A stretch of DNA of 39,561 bases. Source: Candidatus Heimdallarchaeota archaeon (GTDB taxonomy: Archaea; Asgardarchaeota; Heimdallarchaeia; Heimdallarchaeales; Heimdallarchaeaceae). The stretch covers positions 1-39,561 of the forward strand of contig JAUWEG010000014.1 in NCBI GenBank assembly GCA_030608385.1. Reading direction: 5' to 3'. This document shows, piece by piece, positions 24,357 through 33,269 of this stretch. Below the pieces are notes generated by a model. It searched no databases. It was not told the origin of the DNA and was given only the letters and a program-made list of their open reading frames with translations. How positions within the stretch are numbered: position 1 is the first letter of the stretch; the number at the start of each line of letters is the position of its first letter. The position numbers and the translations under genes are program-made.

Positions 24357-24932
24357 TTAAACAAAGTTAATCATACTTGCCTTAGTTAATATTACCCTTC
24401 TTCTTGTTCCTGGCGCATTCATTAAATGCCAGACAGCATATTGTTCTTCATAAGGATAGGTTGACGATATAGCATCTACAGGGACTATAATTTCTAACCC
24501 TCTTACAGCTGCTCCTGTAGTAGTATGCAGAACTGCACCGTTTGCAGAGGTTCCAACTATAATGACCGTTTTAATTCTTTTGCTTTTGAGAATACCTTCT
24601 AATTCCGTATTATAGAATTTATCAACACCTGATTTTATAATGATTTCATCTTTTTTTGGAAAGATTTCTCTTCGGATATCATTTCTTGATGCTGCACTTG
24701 TTAAACTATAAATAATCAACATTTCACTATTTCTAGCTTTCTCCAAAATTAACTGAACATGATGCAATCTCTTCAAACACCTTAATCTTCTATCTTCATT
24801 GCAGTTATTATTTTGGATATCCAAAACTAGAAATGCAGTTTCTTTGAGTTTTAGCTTAACTTCTGCTAGTTCTGGTGCACTTGGAGCTCTTACTCTTTCC
24901 CATTCTTCAATTATTGTTTGTTCAAGAGCCAT
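24357..24932 (-). CDS. Isochorismatase-fold protein lacking the catalytic cysteine
   Basis: The 191-residue protein has the isochorismatase-hydrolase layout: FLVLDIQNNNC (catalytic-type Asp), a Lys-containing segment IIKSGVDKFYNTELEGIL, VIIVGTSANGAVLHTT and a C-terminal VILTKASMIN. In active cysteine hydrolases of this fold the third motif reads TNxC; here it is SANGAVLH, so the nucleophile position is Ala. A subfamily with a similar GxxANGAVL segment exists, so this may be family-wide and not decay. The TTG at 24953 also opens the frame but lies inside TATA-like TTTTATAT (24953-24960), which fits a leaderless start at ATG 24932. Function unknown. Confidence 0.75.
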   Translation of the reverse strand: MALEQTIIEEWERVRAPSAPELAEVKLKLKETAFLVLDIQNNNCNEDRRLRCLKRLHHVQLILEKARNSEMLIIYSLTSAASRNDIRREIFPKKDEIIIKSGVDKFYNTELEGILKSKRIKTVIIVGTSANGAVLHTTTGAAVRGLEIIVPVDAISSTYPYEEQYAVWHLMNAPGTRRRVILTKASMINFV

Positions 24933-24952
24933 AACTTTGGTTAAGAGTAACA

Positions 24953-24960
24953 ATATAAAA
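24953..24960 (-). promoter_or_regulatory. TATA box of the isochorismatase-fold gene
   Basis: Minus-strand TTTTATAT is centred 25 nt before ATG 24932, the expected spacing for a leaderless transcript. It rules against the upstream TTG start, which would lie within the box. Confidence 0.5.
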
Positions 24961-25061
24961 TATTAACTGAATCAAATTTTGTTACTCATTTTTGAATGAC
25001 GTATTGAAAAATTTAAGTATCCCTATTTTTTTACGTATAACAACTCAGATGAGGTGTTAGT

Positions 25062-25808
25062 GTGAAAAGCAGTGGAGAAAGCAGAGAGAGTGTGAATATA
25101 CTTGATCTTTCAACTAAAAACTCTATTTTTAGAGAAATAGCTATTTTAATTTATTTAGCTCAGAGAAGGGCCGCGGAGAAAGTAATAGAAGTAACTACTA
25201 CCCAACTAGCTAACTACTTTTCCATCTCTCAACAAACTGCATCAAGATGTTTACAAGAGCTTGATAAGAAGAAGATTGTGACTTGGAAATCTACACCTAA
25301 AGGTTCTTTGGTTAAACTAACCCACATTGGCATTTCGATTCTTGAACAACTTCGTTTTGAACTTGAAAAAGCACTTCATCCAGATTTATCTTTTGTTACA
25401 CTTAAAGGAAAAATAGTAACAGGTACAGGGCAGGGAAAATATTACATTTCTCGACCAGCGTATCTTAAATCATTCAAAATTAAATTAGGTTTCACACCTT
25501 ATCATGGAACATTAAATGTTAGAATAGATGCTGCTGATAAGGATAGATTGGATTTGATTAGAGGTTCTTGGCCAACGATTATTACTGGGTTTGAAGGTGA
25601 AGAGCGAGAATTTGGGGATGTTTTATGCTATCCACTTGAAGTTATCGAGCTTAATGCTAAAGCTGCAGGAATTAAACCTAGGAGAACTCACCATGGCGAT
25701 AACATTCTTGAAATCATAAGTGATGTATGTATTAGAGATACAATGAATCTCGAAGATGGTGATGAAATAATTATTAAGTTTTCACTAGAACAAAACGAGC
25801 ATGGTTAA
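25062..25808 (+). CDS. ribK: CTP-dependent riboflavin kinase with N-terminal winged helix (RbkR type)
   Basis: Makes FMN from riboflavin using CTP. The 248-residue protein has an N-terminal winged helix (~20-100: TTTQLANYFSISQQTASRCL) and the archaeal kinase domain (~112-240) with LKGKIVTGTGQGKYYISRPA, FTPYHGTLNVRID and the C-terminal IKPRRTHHGDNILEII. In archaea this fusion is known as RbkR, a kinase that also represses riboflavin genes. The GTG start at 25062 has GAGGTG about 7 nt upstream. FAD synthase follows with a 2-nt gap, so the operon carries both steps from riboflavin to FAD. Confidence 0.92.
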   Translation: MKSSGESRESVNILDLSTKNSIFREIAILIYLAQRRAAEKVIEVTTTQLANYFSISQQTASRCLQELDKKKIVTWKSTPKGSLVKLTHIGISILEQLRFELEKALHPDLSFVTLKGKIVTGTGQGKYYISRPAYLKSFKIKLGFTPYHGTLNVRIDAADKDRLDLIRGSWPTIITGFEGEEREFGDVLCYPLEVIELNAKAAGIKPRRTHHGDNILEIISDVCIRDTMNLEDGDEIIIKFSLEQNEHG

Positions 25809-25810
25809 GT

Positions 25811-26446
25811 ATGTCCAGTATAGAAGATAAACTTGTAATCAAACAAGTCTATATAAATTCCCTAAAAAATATCAAAAGTTCTCTAACTAGTGTCTCACGA
25901 CAATTAGGGTTTTCTATAGAATATGTAAATGCTTCTGTTGAATCTTTAATTGAAAAGGGGTCGATAGAAGTTGATTATCAAAACAATTATCATTTAACAG
26001 AACTAGGACGTAAGCAAATTTCCGTAATTTTAACAGGTGGGACTTTTGACATACTTCATGTTGGGCATCTCTTTACATTTAATCAATCTAAGCTCTTAGG
26101 AGATGTTCTTGTAGTAATTGTAGCAACTGATAAAAACGTTGAGAAATTAAAGAACCACCCTCCAACAAATTCTCAAAAAGATAGAGTTGAAATAGTTGAG
26201 TATGTAAAAGGCGTTGATGCCGCATTAGTGGGGGATGAAACTGACTATATGAAGATGATTGATATTGTAAATCCAGATATAATCGCATTGGGATATGATC
26301 AGAAACATGATGAAAAAGATCTTTACAAAGCTATATCCGCGAGGGGCCATCCCCATGTAAAAATTATCAGACTTCAAAAACATGTTTCGGGAAAATCAAC
26401 ATCTAAGATTGTTCAAGAAATAATAAAACACAATTATCGAGAATGA
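25811..26446 (+). CDS. ribL: FAD synthase RibL with extra N-terminal winged-helix domain
   Basis: Transfers AMP to FMN to make FAD. The nucleotidyltransferase domain (~70-211) has ILTGGTFDILHVGHL (HxGH-type motif) and VSGKSTSKIVQEII near the end. Archaeal RibL is about 150 residues; this product has 211 because of ~70 extra N-terminal residues that look like a winged helix (SSLTSVSRQLGFSIEYVNAS, then GRKQI). Start is ATG 25811, 2 nt after the ribK stop. The closely related glycerol-3-phosphate or ethanolamine cytidylyltransferases share the fold, but the ribK neighbour favours FAD synthase. The extra domain may add regulation or DNA binding. Confidence 0.85.
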   Translation: MSSIEDKLVIKQVYINSLKNIKSSLTSVSRQLGFSIEYVNASVESLIEKGSIEVDYQNNYHLTELGRKQISVILTGGTFDILHVGHLFTFNQSKLLGDVLVVIVATDKNVEKLKNHPPTNSQKDRVEIVEYVKGVDAALVGDETDYMKMIDIVNPDIIALGYDQKHDEKDLYKAISARGHPHVKIIRLQKHVSGKSTSKIVQEIIKHNYRE

Positions 26447-26512
26447 GCTATCTAACAAGTTGTCACAATAACTTAGAAACCTTCTTAAAATTTCTAGACT
26501 TAATCAAATTGT

Positions 26513-27904
26513 ATGTTTGTCAAGAATAGATCTTCAATAGTTAAACTATCGAGGAACTTCTCTGAGGAAAAGATATTAAAATCCTTAGTAGATATTGTAG
26601 AATTTATTCTTGAACAAGCGCAACCAAGAAATTTATTGTCTTCACTCATTTCATTCAGCGATGATAAATTAGTAATAAAAGATGACAGTTACGATTTAAA
26701 TTCCTATGAGAACTTTTACTTGATTTCTTTTGGAAAAGCTTCTCAAACCATGTCTAAATGGTTTTTAGAACGTTTTACAAGGTCTTTTTCTCGTATTATT
26801 CTCATATCACCCGATGATCAAATATCAGATTTGCCTGATCTCGATAATTTTCATTTTCATAAAACTGGTCACCCTAAACCAGATCAAAATAGTCTTGATG
26901 CAGCTGAAGAAGTTATTTCTTTACTGAAAGAAAGTACCTCTAAAGACCTGTGTATATTCCTTATTTCTGGTGGTGGTAGTGCACTTCTTGAATATCCTGA
27001 TTTTGGTTTATCTCTTGAAGAATACTCAAAATTAGTGGAAATTTTGTTATCATGTGGTGCTTCCATTTCTGAGCTTAACACAATAAGAAAACATTATTCA
27101 AAAATTAAAGGCGGTAAGCTCGCTGCATTATCAGATGCCTCAATGGTAACATTAGTTATTTCTGATGTTGTAGGTAATGATCTTTCAACCATAGCTTCTG
27201 GTCCAACTGTTACTGATAATACAACCTGGAGAGATTGTGCTGATGTTTTTGAGAAGTATTCTCTTAATTCTTCTCTTTCAGACCCAGTCAGAAAAATATT
27301 GAAAAGAGGATTAAATAGCTCATTAAAGGAAAATTCTTCTGATTTAGCAGATTTTTCTCATGTGAAAAACTATCTTGTTGGAGATAATCTTGGTCTTCTT
27401 GAACTGTTGAACACAAAACTTAAGCTTAATGCAATTTCAGAAATTATCGATCACAGAATCCAAGGTGAAGCAAAAGAAATGGGAGTGAAATTTGCTAGTA
27501 TAGCAGGTACATTTTTAGCAAATTTAGAAGAAGAAAAAAGAAAAACCATTCAATATTTACTGTTTGGAGGTGAGACTACTGTAAAGTTATCTTCGTTAAG
27601 AGGTAGAGGGGGAAGAAATCAGGAATTGGCAATGTCTTTTGCCTTATCTACCAAAGATACTGAAGCGATCTATTTTCTTAGTTTAGGAACTGATGGTATT
27701 GATGGAAATTCTAGTGCAGCTGGGGCTATAGTTGGTCCATTTACAATCTCAGATAAAGAAAAAGAAAAAGAAGCGGAAAAAACATTAGCTGAAAATGATA
27801 CCAACTTTTTCTTCAAAAAATATGGAGGAGAACTCATAACTGGTTATACTGGAACTAACCTTATGGATGTTGGAGTAATTTGTATCGTATTAGACAAAGA
27901 TTAA
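26513..27904 (+). CDS. Glycerate kinase, type 2 (MOFRL family)
   Basis: Phosphorylates glycerate. The 463-residue protein shows the family's order: GHPKPDQNSLDAAEEVI (~120-136), FLISGGGSALL (~146-156), LNTIRKHYSKIKGGKLAALS, VISDVVGNDLSTIASGPTV, and the C-terminal MOFRL part with GRGGRNQELAMSFAL and SLGTDGIDGNSSAAGAIV. It gives 2-phosphoglycerate in archaea, linking serine, non-phosphorylative sugar breakdown and glycolysis. A TATA-like TTAAAATT is centred about 25 nt before the ATG, so the transcript is probably leaderless. Its stop overlaps the end of the convergent translin gene by 4 nt. Confidence 0.88.
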   Translation: MFVKNRSSIVKLSRNFSEEKILKSLVDIVEFILEQAQPRNLLSSLISFSDDKLVIKDDSYDLNSYENFYLISFGKASQTMSKWFLERFTRSFSRIILISPDDQISDLPDLDNFHFHKTGHPKPDQNSLDAAEEVISLLKESTSKDLCIFLISGGGSALLEYPDFGLSLEEYSKLVEILLSCGASISELNTIRKHYSKIKGGKLAALSDASMVTLVISDVVGNDLSTIASGPTVTDNTTWRDCADVFEKYSLNSSLSDPVRKILKRGLNSSLKENSSDLADFSHVKNYLVGDNLGLLELLNTKLKLNAISEIIDHRIQGEAKEMGVKFASIAGTFLANLEEEKRKTIQYLLFGGETTVKLSSLRGRGGRNQELAMSFALSTKDTEAIYFLSLGTDGIDGNSSAAGAIVGPFTISDKEKEKEAEKTLAENDTNFFFKKYGGELITGYTGTNLMDVGVICIVLDKD

Positions 27905-28533
27905 TCTTTGCTCTTTTCATCCAATCTCTTTTCTAAGTTTCTGCTTTGTTGTGCAACGAAGAGGTCTGATAATGTTCGCTCAACTAGTACTCGTGCTGTA
28001 TCCTTTTTTCTTCGTAATTCTGGTATAAGATTCTTACCAAATTCAATTTGCAGATAAGTCCCATATAGTTCTTTCATTATGCCATAGAAGTATTTTGCAG
28101 TATCAATATCTCCTTCTACTAGGTTTTCTAAAATAAACCTTCTAAGCTCACCTATGAGATCTGCTATACCTAATAAATACGATGAATCTGTAACTTCAAG
28201 ATCCTCTATAGGAGTAAATTTCTTATTTTCTATCAAATCATAAAATAATCGAGCTTCTGTGTACTCCTGCATAGCTACACCAATGATACCAATGTTATAA
28301 GGCACTGGATTTTCTTTCAGTATCTTGTTAACTCTGGACAATTCATTTTTTGCTTCTTCCAACTTTTCTTTAGCTTGAAGTATTTTACCTCGGTGAAAAT
28401 TCTCTATACTTTGCCCAGAATATTTAATTATTATTCTTGATAATTTAAGCAATTCTTCTCTTCTAATGTCATTTTTTAGAAGTCTTTCCTCTATTTTTGT
28501 TGCACTATCTTGAAAATTTGTTGTGTCAACCAT
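27901..28533 (-). CDS. Archaeal translin family protein
   Basis: The ~210-residue all-helical protein matches translin/TRAX, which form octameric barrels and cleave or bind RNA in eukaryotes. The conserved block DSSYLLGIADLIGELRRFIL (~125-144), then EGDIDTAKYFYGIMKELY and the C-terminal LRRKKDTARVLVERTLSDL support it. A TTG at 28542 extends the frame by three codons; the ATG at 28533 is used here. The C-terminus overlaps the glycerate kinase gene tail-to-tail by 4 nt. The GGPP synthase gene is divergent, 126 nt away. Archaeal members may act in tRNA processing, which is family knowledge. Confidence 0.85.
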   Translation of the reverse strand: MVDTTNFQDSATKIEERLLKNDIRREELLKLSRIIIKYSGQSIENFHRGKILQAKEKLEEAKNELSRVNKILKENPVPYNIGIIGVAMQEYTEARLFYDLIENKKFTPIEDLEVTDSSYLLGIADLIGELRRFILENLVEGDIDTAKYFYGIMKELYGTYLQIEFGKNLIPELRRKKDTARVLVERTLSDLFVAQQSRNLEKRLDEKSKD

Positions 28534-28659
28534 CTTATTCAAATAAACTCTTTTTTTGGTATTTCAAATATTTTGTGCTTGATATCTATACTAACACAAA
28601 GAACAAAAATTTAATAGTAGCACTCTTTCTGTAATCAGACAGACTCTAGGACGATAATT

Positions 28660-29733
28660 ATGTTTCTTTCTTATTATGCTAATTTGGTGAAACAAATTGA
28701 TGCTTCATTAAAAGAATTCATGTACAAAAATACTAAAGCAATAGATAAAAACGAATTTTTACAATTTTACTATGATGAGATAGAACGGTTTCTTTTCTCC
28801 GGTGGAAAGAGAGTTAGACCAATTCTAATGGTTACATCAGGATTAGCAGTTAATCCAGATATAAATGAAAATGGAATAATAAAAGTTGCTCTTTCTCTTG
28901 AGTTGTTACATAATGCAAGCCTTATACATGATGATATCATGGACAATGCTGAAACTAGAAGAGGTAAAAAAGCCTTTCACAAAGTTCTAGCTCTATATTC
29001 TAAACAGAATCATAGTGATACCATCCAGAACCACGAAGATTTTGGTGTTTCAATGGGTATATTGGGCGGCGACTTTGCCTATAATATGGCTTATAAGGCC
29101 ATTCATGTCAATGAATTCCCTCCAGAAACGGTTTTGAAAGCATCTTTAGAATTTAATGAAGGATTCTTTAAAGTAGTTCGTGGAGTTATAATAGAAACCG
29201 ACCTCATGGGAAGATTCAATGTATCAGAAAAAGATTATTTAACAATGGTTAAAGGCAAAACAGCTGCATTGTTTAATGCAGCTACCAAGATGGGTGCAAT
29301 CTTAGCAAATGCTACAGAATCTCAAATAGATAATCTGGGATTTTTTGGTAAAAATTCAGGAATAGCATTCCAAATTGTGGATGATATAATCGGATCATTT
29401 GGAAATGCTAAAAAAACTGGAAAACCCATTGATAGTGATATCAAAGAGGGGAAGAAAACTCTATTACTAATTAAAGCTCTTGAATTTGCGGATGATTCAG
29501 AAAGAAAAACTCTGGAAGGAATAGTAGGAAATAGAAATGCTAGTAATGATAATATAGAATCTGTCAGAGGGATTTTCAGAACTACAGGTGCTCTGAAATA
29601 CTCAAAAAACAAAGCTGATGAATTATATAAATTAAGTCTGCAGTATCTAGAGAAAGCTGAACCAGCACTAGATCAGAAACATAAGCACTATCTCCTTGAA
29701 ATTGCAAAAAAAGCTGTAAATCGAGATAGTTAG
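28660..29733 (+). CDS. idsA: Geranylgeranyl diphosphate synthase (polyprenyl synthetase)
   Basis: Builds the C20 chain of archaeal lipids from IPP and allylic diphosphates. The 357-residue protein has SGGKRVRPIL (~47-56), the first Asp-rich motif LIHDDIMDNAETRRG (D91, D92, D95), LGGDFAYNMA, GKTAALFNAATKMG, and the second Asp motif in reduced form QIVDDIIGSFGN, where the third Asp is Gly, followed by GKPIDSDIKEGKKTLL. Chain length cannot be fixed from sequence alone, though C20 is expected. Next is the CinA-like gene 12 nt later, so an operon with that gene and the GPN GTPase is likely. Confidence 0.9.
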   Translation: MFLSYYANLVKQIDASLKEFMYKNTKAIDKNEFLQFYYDEIERFLFSGGKRVRPILMVTSGLAVNPDINENGIIKVALSLELLHNASLIHDDIMDNAETRRGKKAFHKVLALYSKQNHSDTIQNHEDFGVSMGILGGDFAYNMAYKAIHVNEFPPETVLKASLEFNEGFFKVVRGVIIETDLMGRFNVSEKDYLTMVKGKTAALFNAATKMGAILANATESQIDNLGFFGKNSGIAFQIVDDIIGSFGNAKKTGKPIDSDIKEGKKTLLLIKALEFADDSERKTLEGIVGNRNASNDNIESVRGIFRTTGALKYSKNKADELYKLSLQYLEKAEPALDQKHKHYLLEIAKKAVNRDS

Positions 29734-29745
29734 TAGGGATTCTTG

Positions 29746-30537
29746 ATGGATTTACCAACAGCTGAAATTGTTTGTTTAGGAAATGAACTATTAATAGGTG
29801 TAACTACCAATACAAATGCTACGTTCATCGGTGAAAATATTACAAGGCTAGGAATAGAAGTTAGAAGAGTTACTTGCATACGAGATGATTTGCAATTAGC
29901 AGTGGAATTCTTTCTTGAATTATTCGAAAGAAAGCCTAATATTATTATTGTATCAGGAGGTCTTGGTCCAACATATGATGATATCCAATTAGAGGTTCTT
30001 TCAAAGGCGACAAGTATTGAATTGGTAAAAAATTCTAAAGCTCTTAAACAAATAAAGGATTTTTATGAATTGAGAAACCTATCTCTAACTGAGGATAGAA
30101 TGAAGATGGCTTATCTTCCAGTTAAAGCAATAGCTTTTGATAATGATGTCGGAAGTGCTCCTGGATGCTATTTCAAGTATAAAGAAATGAGTATCTATTG
30201 TTTACCAGGGGTACCAACTGAGATGAAAGATATTATGAATAGACATGTCATTCCTCAGTTACAGGAATTGAATCGAAGTGAATTATTCGAGAATAAGTTT
30301 CAGATTTTTGGTTGTGTAGAGAGTCAACTTTCTCCCTTTATTAAGGAACTAAAGGATGAATTTGAGGATCTATACATAAAATCTCATCCTGCTTATAAGG
30401 ATAAACAAGGAATTGTCATTCATATATCAGGAGTTGGCGATATAGCTAAAACCCAGGTCAAGACAGCGATAAAGAAACTAAGAGAATGTTTTGAAAACAA
30501 TTTTCCTGAGGCTAGAGTAATGGATTTGGAGGAATAG
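29746..30537 (+). CDS. CinA-like N-terminal (MoCF/competence-damage) domain protein
   Basis: The 263-residue protein has the MoCF-type fold: VCLGNELLIGVTTNTNATFI, then VSGGLGPTYDDIQLEVL (~70-86), and LPGVPTEMKDIM (~158-169). These match the N-terminal domain of CinA, with ADP-ribose pyrophosphatase activity in bacteria, and the archaeal proteins annotated as related to nicotinamide nucleotide amidase. The C-terminal deamidase domain of bacterial CinA is absent, as usual in archaea. The ATG at 29746 is preferred to the TTG one codon earlier. It follows idsA by 12 nt and precedes the GPN GTPase by 5 nt. Confidence 0.82.
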   Translation: MDLPTAEIVCLGNELLIGVTTNTNATFIGENITRLGIEVRRVTCIRDDLQLAVEFFLELFERKPNIIIVSGGLGPTYDDIQLEVLSKATSIELVKNSKALKQIKDFYELRNLSLTEDRMKMAYLPVKAIAFDNDVGSAPGCYFKYKEMSIYCLPGVPTEMKDIMNRHVIPQLQELNRSELFENKFQIFGCVESQLSPFIKELKDEFEDLYIKSHPAYKDKQGIVIHISGVGDIAKTQVKTAIKKLRECFENNFPEARVMDLEE

Positions 30538-30542
30538 ATAAA

Positions 30543-31322
30543 ATGGCAAAAAGATATTATACAATTTTTCTGTTAGGTACCGCTGGTAGCGGAAAAACAG
30601 TTTTAACAAGAACACTTCTTGATTGGTTTAACGAAAAAAAATTAGATGTTATTACACTTAATCTTGATGCAGGAGTTAGACGATTACCCTACAATCCTGA
30701 TATAGATGCAAGAGACATTGTGAATATAGATAACTTGATGGATAAACTAGATTTGGGACCAAATGGTGCTATGATTGCCAGTATGGACCTTATTGCAACA
30801 AAAATTGACACTATACGAGATGAGATTGATTATATTAAACCTGAATACTTACTTATAGATACACCGGGTCAAATTGAGTTATTTGCTTACCGAAGTAGTG
30901 GAAGGTTAGTTTCCTCTGTTATAGCTGAAGGTAGTCAACCAGCTTCTATTTTTTTAATTGATCCTTCTCTTGCCTTAAGACCAGAAGGATTTTCCAGTAT
31001 CTTATTACTCAGTGTTTCAGTTGCATTTCAATTGGCTTTACCTCAAATAACGGCTATATCAAAGTCTGATATAATTGAAAAAGTTCAAATGGAAAATCTA
31101 GATAACTGGATTGATTCTCCAGAATCATTAGTTACTGATTTACAGAGAAGTGGCAATGTTTCCTTATCTCAACAACTAGGTATGAGCATCATAGACATTT
31201 TACAGCAGTTTAAATCTACTGGTGAATTACTCCCCATTAGTTCAAATACAGGTCACAACATTGACACACTAATCGCGTTGTTAGAGAGAGATTGGGGTCA
31301 AAGAGATGATTTCTACGAATAA
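30543..31322 (+). CDS. GPN-loop GTPase
   Basis: The 259-residue GTPase has Walker A FLLGTAGSGKTVLTR (~9-23), the switch-like LNLDAGVRRLPYNPDID, the insert GPN motif LGPNGAMIASMDL (~72-84), the G3 motif LLIDTPGQIELF (~101-112), and ISKSDI as the NKxD equivalent (~173-178). In eukaryotes GPN proteins assist RNA polymerase II assembly and nuclear import; the single archaeal form presumably acts in complex assembly. GGAGG precedes the ATG by 10 nt inside the end of the CinA-like gene. Convergent with the cis-prenyltransferase gene, 13 nt away. Confidence 0.92.
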   Translation: MAKRYYTIFLLGTAGSGKTVLTRTLLDWFNEKKLDVITLNLDAGVRRLPYNPDIDARDIVNIDNLMDKLDLGPNGAMIASMDLIATKIDTIRDEIDYIKPEYLLIDTPGQIELFAYRSSGRLVSSVIAEGSQPASIFLIDPSLALRPEGFSSILLLSVSVAFQLALPQITAISKSDIIEKVQMENLDNWIDSPESLVTDLQRSGNVSLSQQLGMSIIDILQQFKSTGELLPISSNTGHNIDTLIALLERDWGQRDDFYE

Positions 31323-31335
31323 AACCAGAGTAAGA

Positions 31336-32106
31336 TTAAGTTCCATATCTTCTCTGTCTTCTTTGAAATGTTCTGATTGCTCTCCACAAATCTATTTTTC
31401 TAAAAAGTGGCCAATGAACCTCTGCAAAATAATATTCAGAAAATGCTGATTGCCATAAAAGAAAACCTGACAATCTTTCTTCTCCCGAGGTTCTAATGAT
31501 TAAATCTGGATCTGAAATACCATCAGTGTATAAATGATTACTAATTAATTCTTCATTAACATCATCAATGCTAATGCTCCCCTCTTTCATTTTATCTAAT
31601 ATCTGTTTCAATGCGTCTACAATTTCTGCACGACCTCCATAAGCCATACAGAGATTGAGAACATATTTATCATGAGTTTTGGTTGCTTCTTCTGTTAATT
31701 TTATCTCTTCTTGTACATTTTTAGGTAGTAGGTTTAATCTTCCTAAAACATTCACTTTTACTTTATTTTTAGCTATACGTTTGTCCTCTCTGATTCTTCT
31801 CAAATTTTCAACAGCAAGTTTCATAATGGCTTCTACTTGTTTCTTAGGTCGCGAAAAATTTTCAGTTGAGAATACCCAACAAGTAATTACCTTAACTTCT
31901 AATTCCCAGCACCAATTAAGAACCTCTTCGAGTTTTTCAGCACCAAGTTCATAACCTGTTTTATAATCAATACCCATCATTTTACTAGCTCTTCTATTTC
32001 CATCTAAGATTATTCCAATATGTTTTGGAATAGGTTTGTTTTTTATTTCAGCAGAAAGTCTTCTCGCATATATTTTGTAGATGAATTTGGGTGTCAGTAA
32101 TCGCAT
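31336..32106 (-). CDS. uppS: Cis-prenyltransferase (undecaprenyl diphosphate synthase family)
   Basis: Extends an allylic diphosphate with cis-IPP units to make the long-chain lipid carrier for glycosylation. The 256-residue protein has the catalytic HIGIILDGNRRASKM (D35), TCWVFSTENFSRPKKQV (~75-91), LNLCMAYGGRAEIVDAL, and the C-terminal DLIIRTSGEERLSGFLLWQS. Archaea use it for dolichyl-phosphate-type carriers for surface glycans. An AGGT lies ~8 nt before the ATG. It stands alone on the minus strand; its GGPP substrate could come from the synthase at 28660. Confidence 0.92.
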   Translation of the reverse strand: MRLLTPKFIYKIYARRLSAEIKNKPIPKHIGIILDGNRRASKMMGIDYKTGYELGAEKLEEVLNWCWELEVKVITCWVFSTENFSRPKKQVEAIMKLAVENLRRIREDKRIAKNKVKVNVLGRLNLLPKNVQEEIKLTEEATKTHDKYVLNLCMAYGGRAEIVDALKQILDKMKEGSISIDDVNEELISNHLYTDGISDPDLIIRTSGEERLSGFLLWQSAFSEYYFAEVHWPLFRKIDLWRAIRTFQRRQRRYGT

Positions 32107-32234
32107 AAAATAAACCTACTTGAGATTTTTCACATTTTCAAATGATTATGAATAATTTTAGGAATACCACTTTATTAACCCTTTTTTTAGTTAGTTTTTC
32201 TAAAATTAACCTAATGGATACAAGATTGTCTATT

Positions 32235-33143
32235 TTAGATCATTCCATTTTCTACTAACAATCTAAACTCATCAAGAGATAGATTTTCTCCATTTTCATA
32301 TTTCTTGAATGCTTTATCAACACTTTTTTGTATATTAGATTTGATTCTTTCTCTAATCTTTTTTCTGTGATCATTTTGAGCTTCCTTAAGTTGCTTCTTT
32401 AGCTCATTTTTTTCTGTAACCTTTGAAAGAAAATCTTTATGATAATTATCCGCTTTTTTCTTGTTTTTCAAGAAATCCTTGTGATAGTCATTTGCTTTTT
32501 TTCTTAAAGCATTAACTTGTTGAAACTGTTGATTCATTAAATTGTGATAAATTTGGGATTCTTTTGCATAATCAACTATTTTAGAATGTAATTGATTGAT
32601 TTGTTTTTGGGAGGATGAAATTTTTCTCCATAATTCAGTTTGATGAGTTGTAATATGAACTTCTTCTGCTAATCTATTTAGATTTTCAGAGAGTTTTTCC
32701 AAAATCTGAATCATCTCTTTCTCTTCTTCAGGTTTCAGAACACTTGTTTGCAAATCCCATTCCAATTTGTCTATCTTGCTGCTAAGATTGCTCATACTTC
32801 TTCTTTTTTTTTGAACATCCCCTTTTTCTAGGAGTTTCTCTTTCTCAACAATTTCTTCTAGAGCCTTCTTATTAACCTGTAAATCTTCATACAATTCTTT
32901 TCGTTTTAGCTTTAATTGTTTAACTTGAGTGTTTAAATCATCACGTTTAACTGTAAATTCTTTAGCTTTTTCTAATAATTGATGAATCTCTTCATTAATT
33001 TCATTTCTTAATCCAAGAGAATCTTTTGTGAGCTGGTTAAATTCATTTCTTTGATTCTTAAGAATAGTAATGTTTTCCTCTAATTTACTTAGCTTTACTA
33101 CTAATTCATCGCCTGCAAATTGTTCGTTAGTTAAATCTCCCAT
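32235..33143 (-). CDS. Long coiled-coil protein, COG1340-like (paralogue 2)
   Basis: The 302-residue protein is a long charged coiled coil without membrane segment. Like the protein at 2139-3038 it ends in a conserved tail, KKYENGENLSLDEFRLLVEN, and the two align in length and layout (coiled coil, break near VQKKRRSMS, coiled coil, tail). A local repeat is present: NDYHKDFLKNKKKADNYHKD contains YHKDFL-type units, which recur once more as YHKDFLSK. A roadblock gene lies 126 nt upstream on the same strand. Function unknown. Confidence 0.75.
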   Translation of the reverse strand: MGDLTNEQFAGDELVVKLSKLEENITILKNQRNEFNQLTKDSLGLRNEINEEIHQLLEKAKEFTVKRDDLNTQVKQLKLKRKELYEDLQVNKKALEEIVEKEKLLEKGDVQKKRRSMSNLSSKIDKLEWDLQTSVLKPEEEKEMIQILEKLSENLNRLAEEVHITTHQTELWRKISSSQKQINQLHSKIVDYAKESQIYHNLMNQQFQQVNALRKKANDYHKDFLKNKKKADNYHKDFLSKVTEKNELKKQLKEAQNDHRKKIRERIKSNIQKSVDKAFKKYENGENLSLDEFRLLVENGMI

Positions 33144-33269
33144 TTGTTCAGCTCAAATTCTGAAAAGTGATAGTTTTTAAAGGTTTTTCGTAAGATGACA
33201 CTAGTTTTTGTTGTAAAATTTTTTTAATATTGGTTCGTATTGAATGGAATAAAATGGAGAGAAGTAAAA

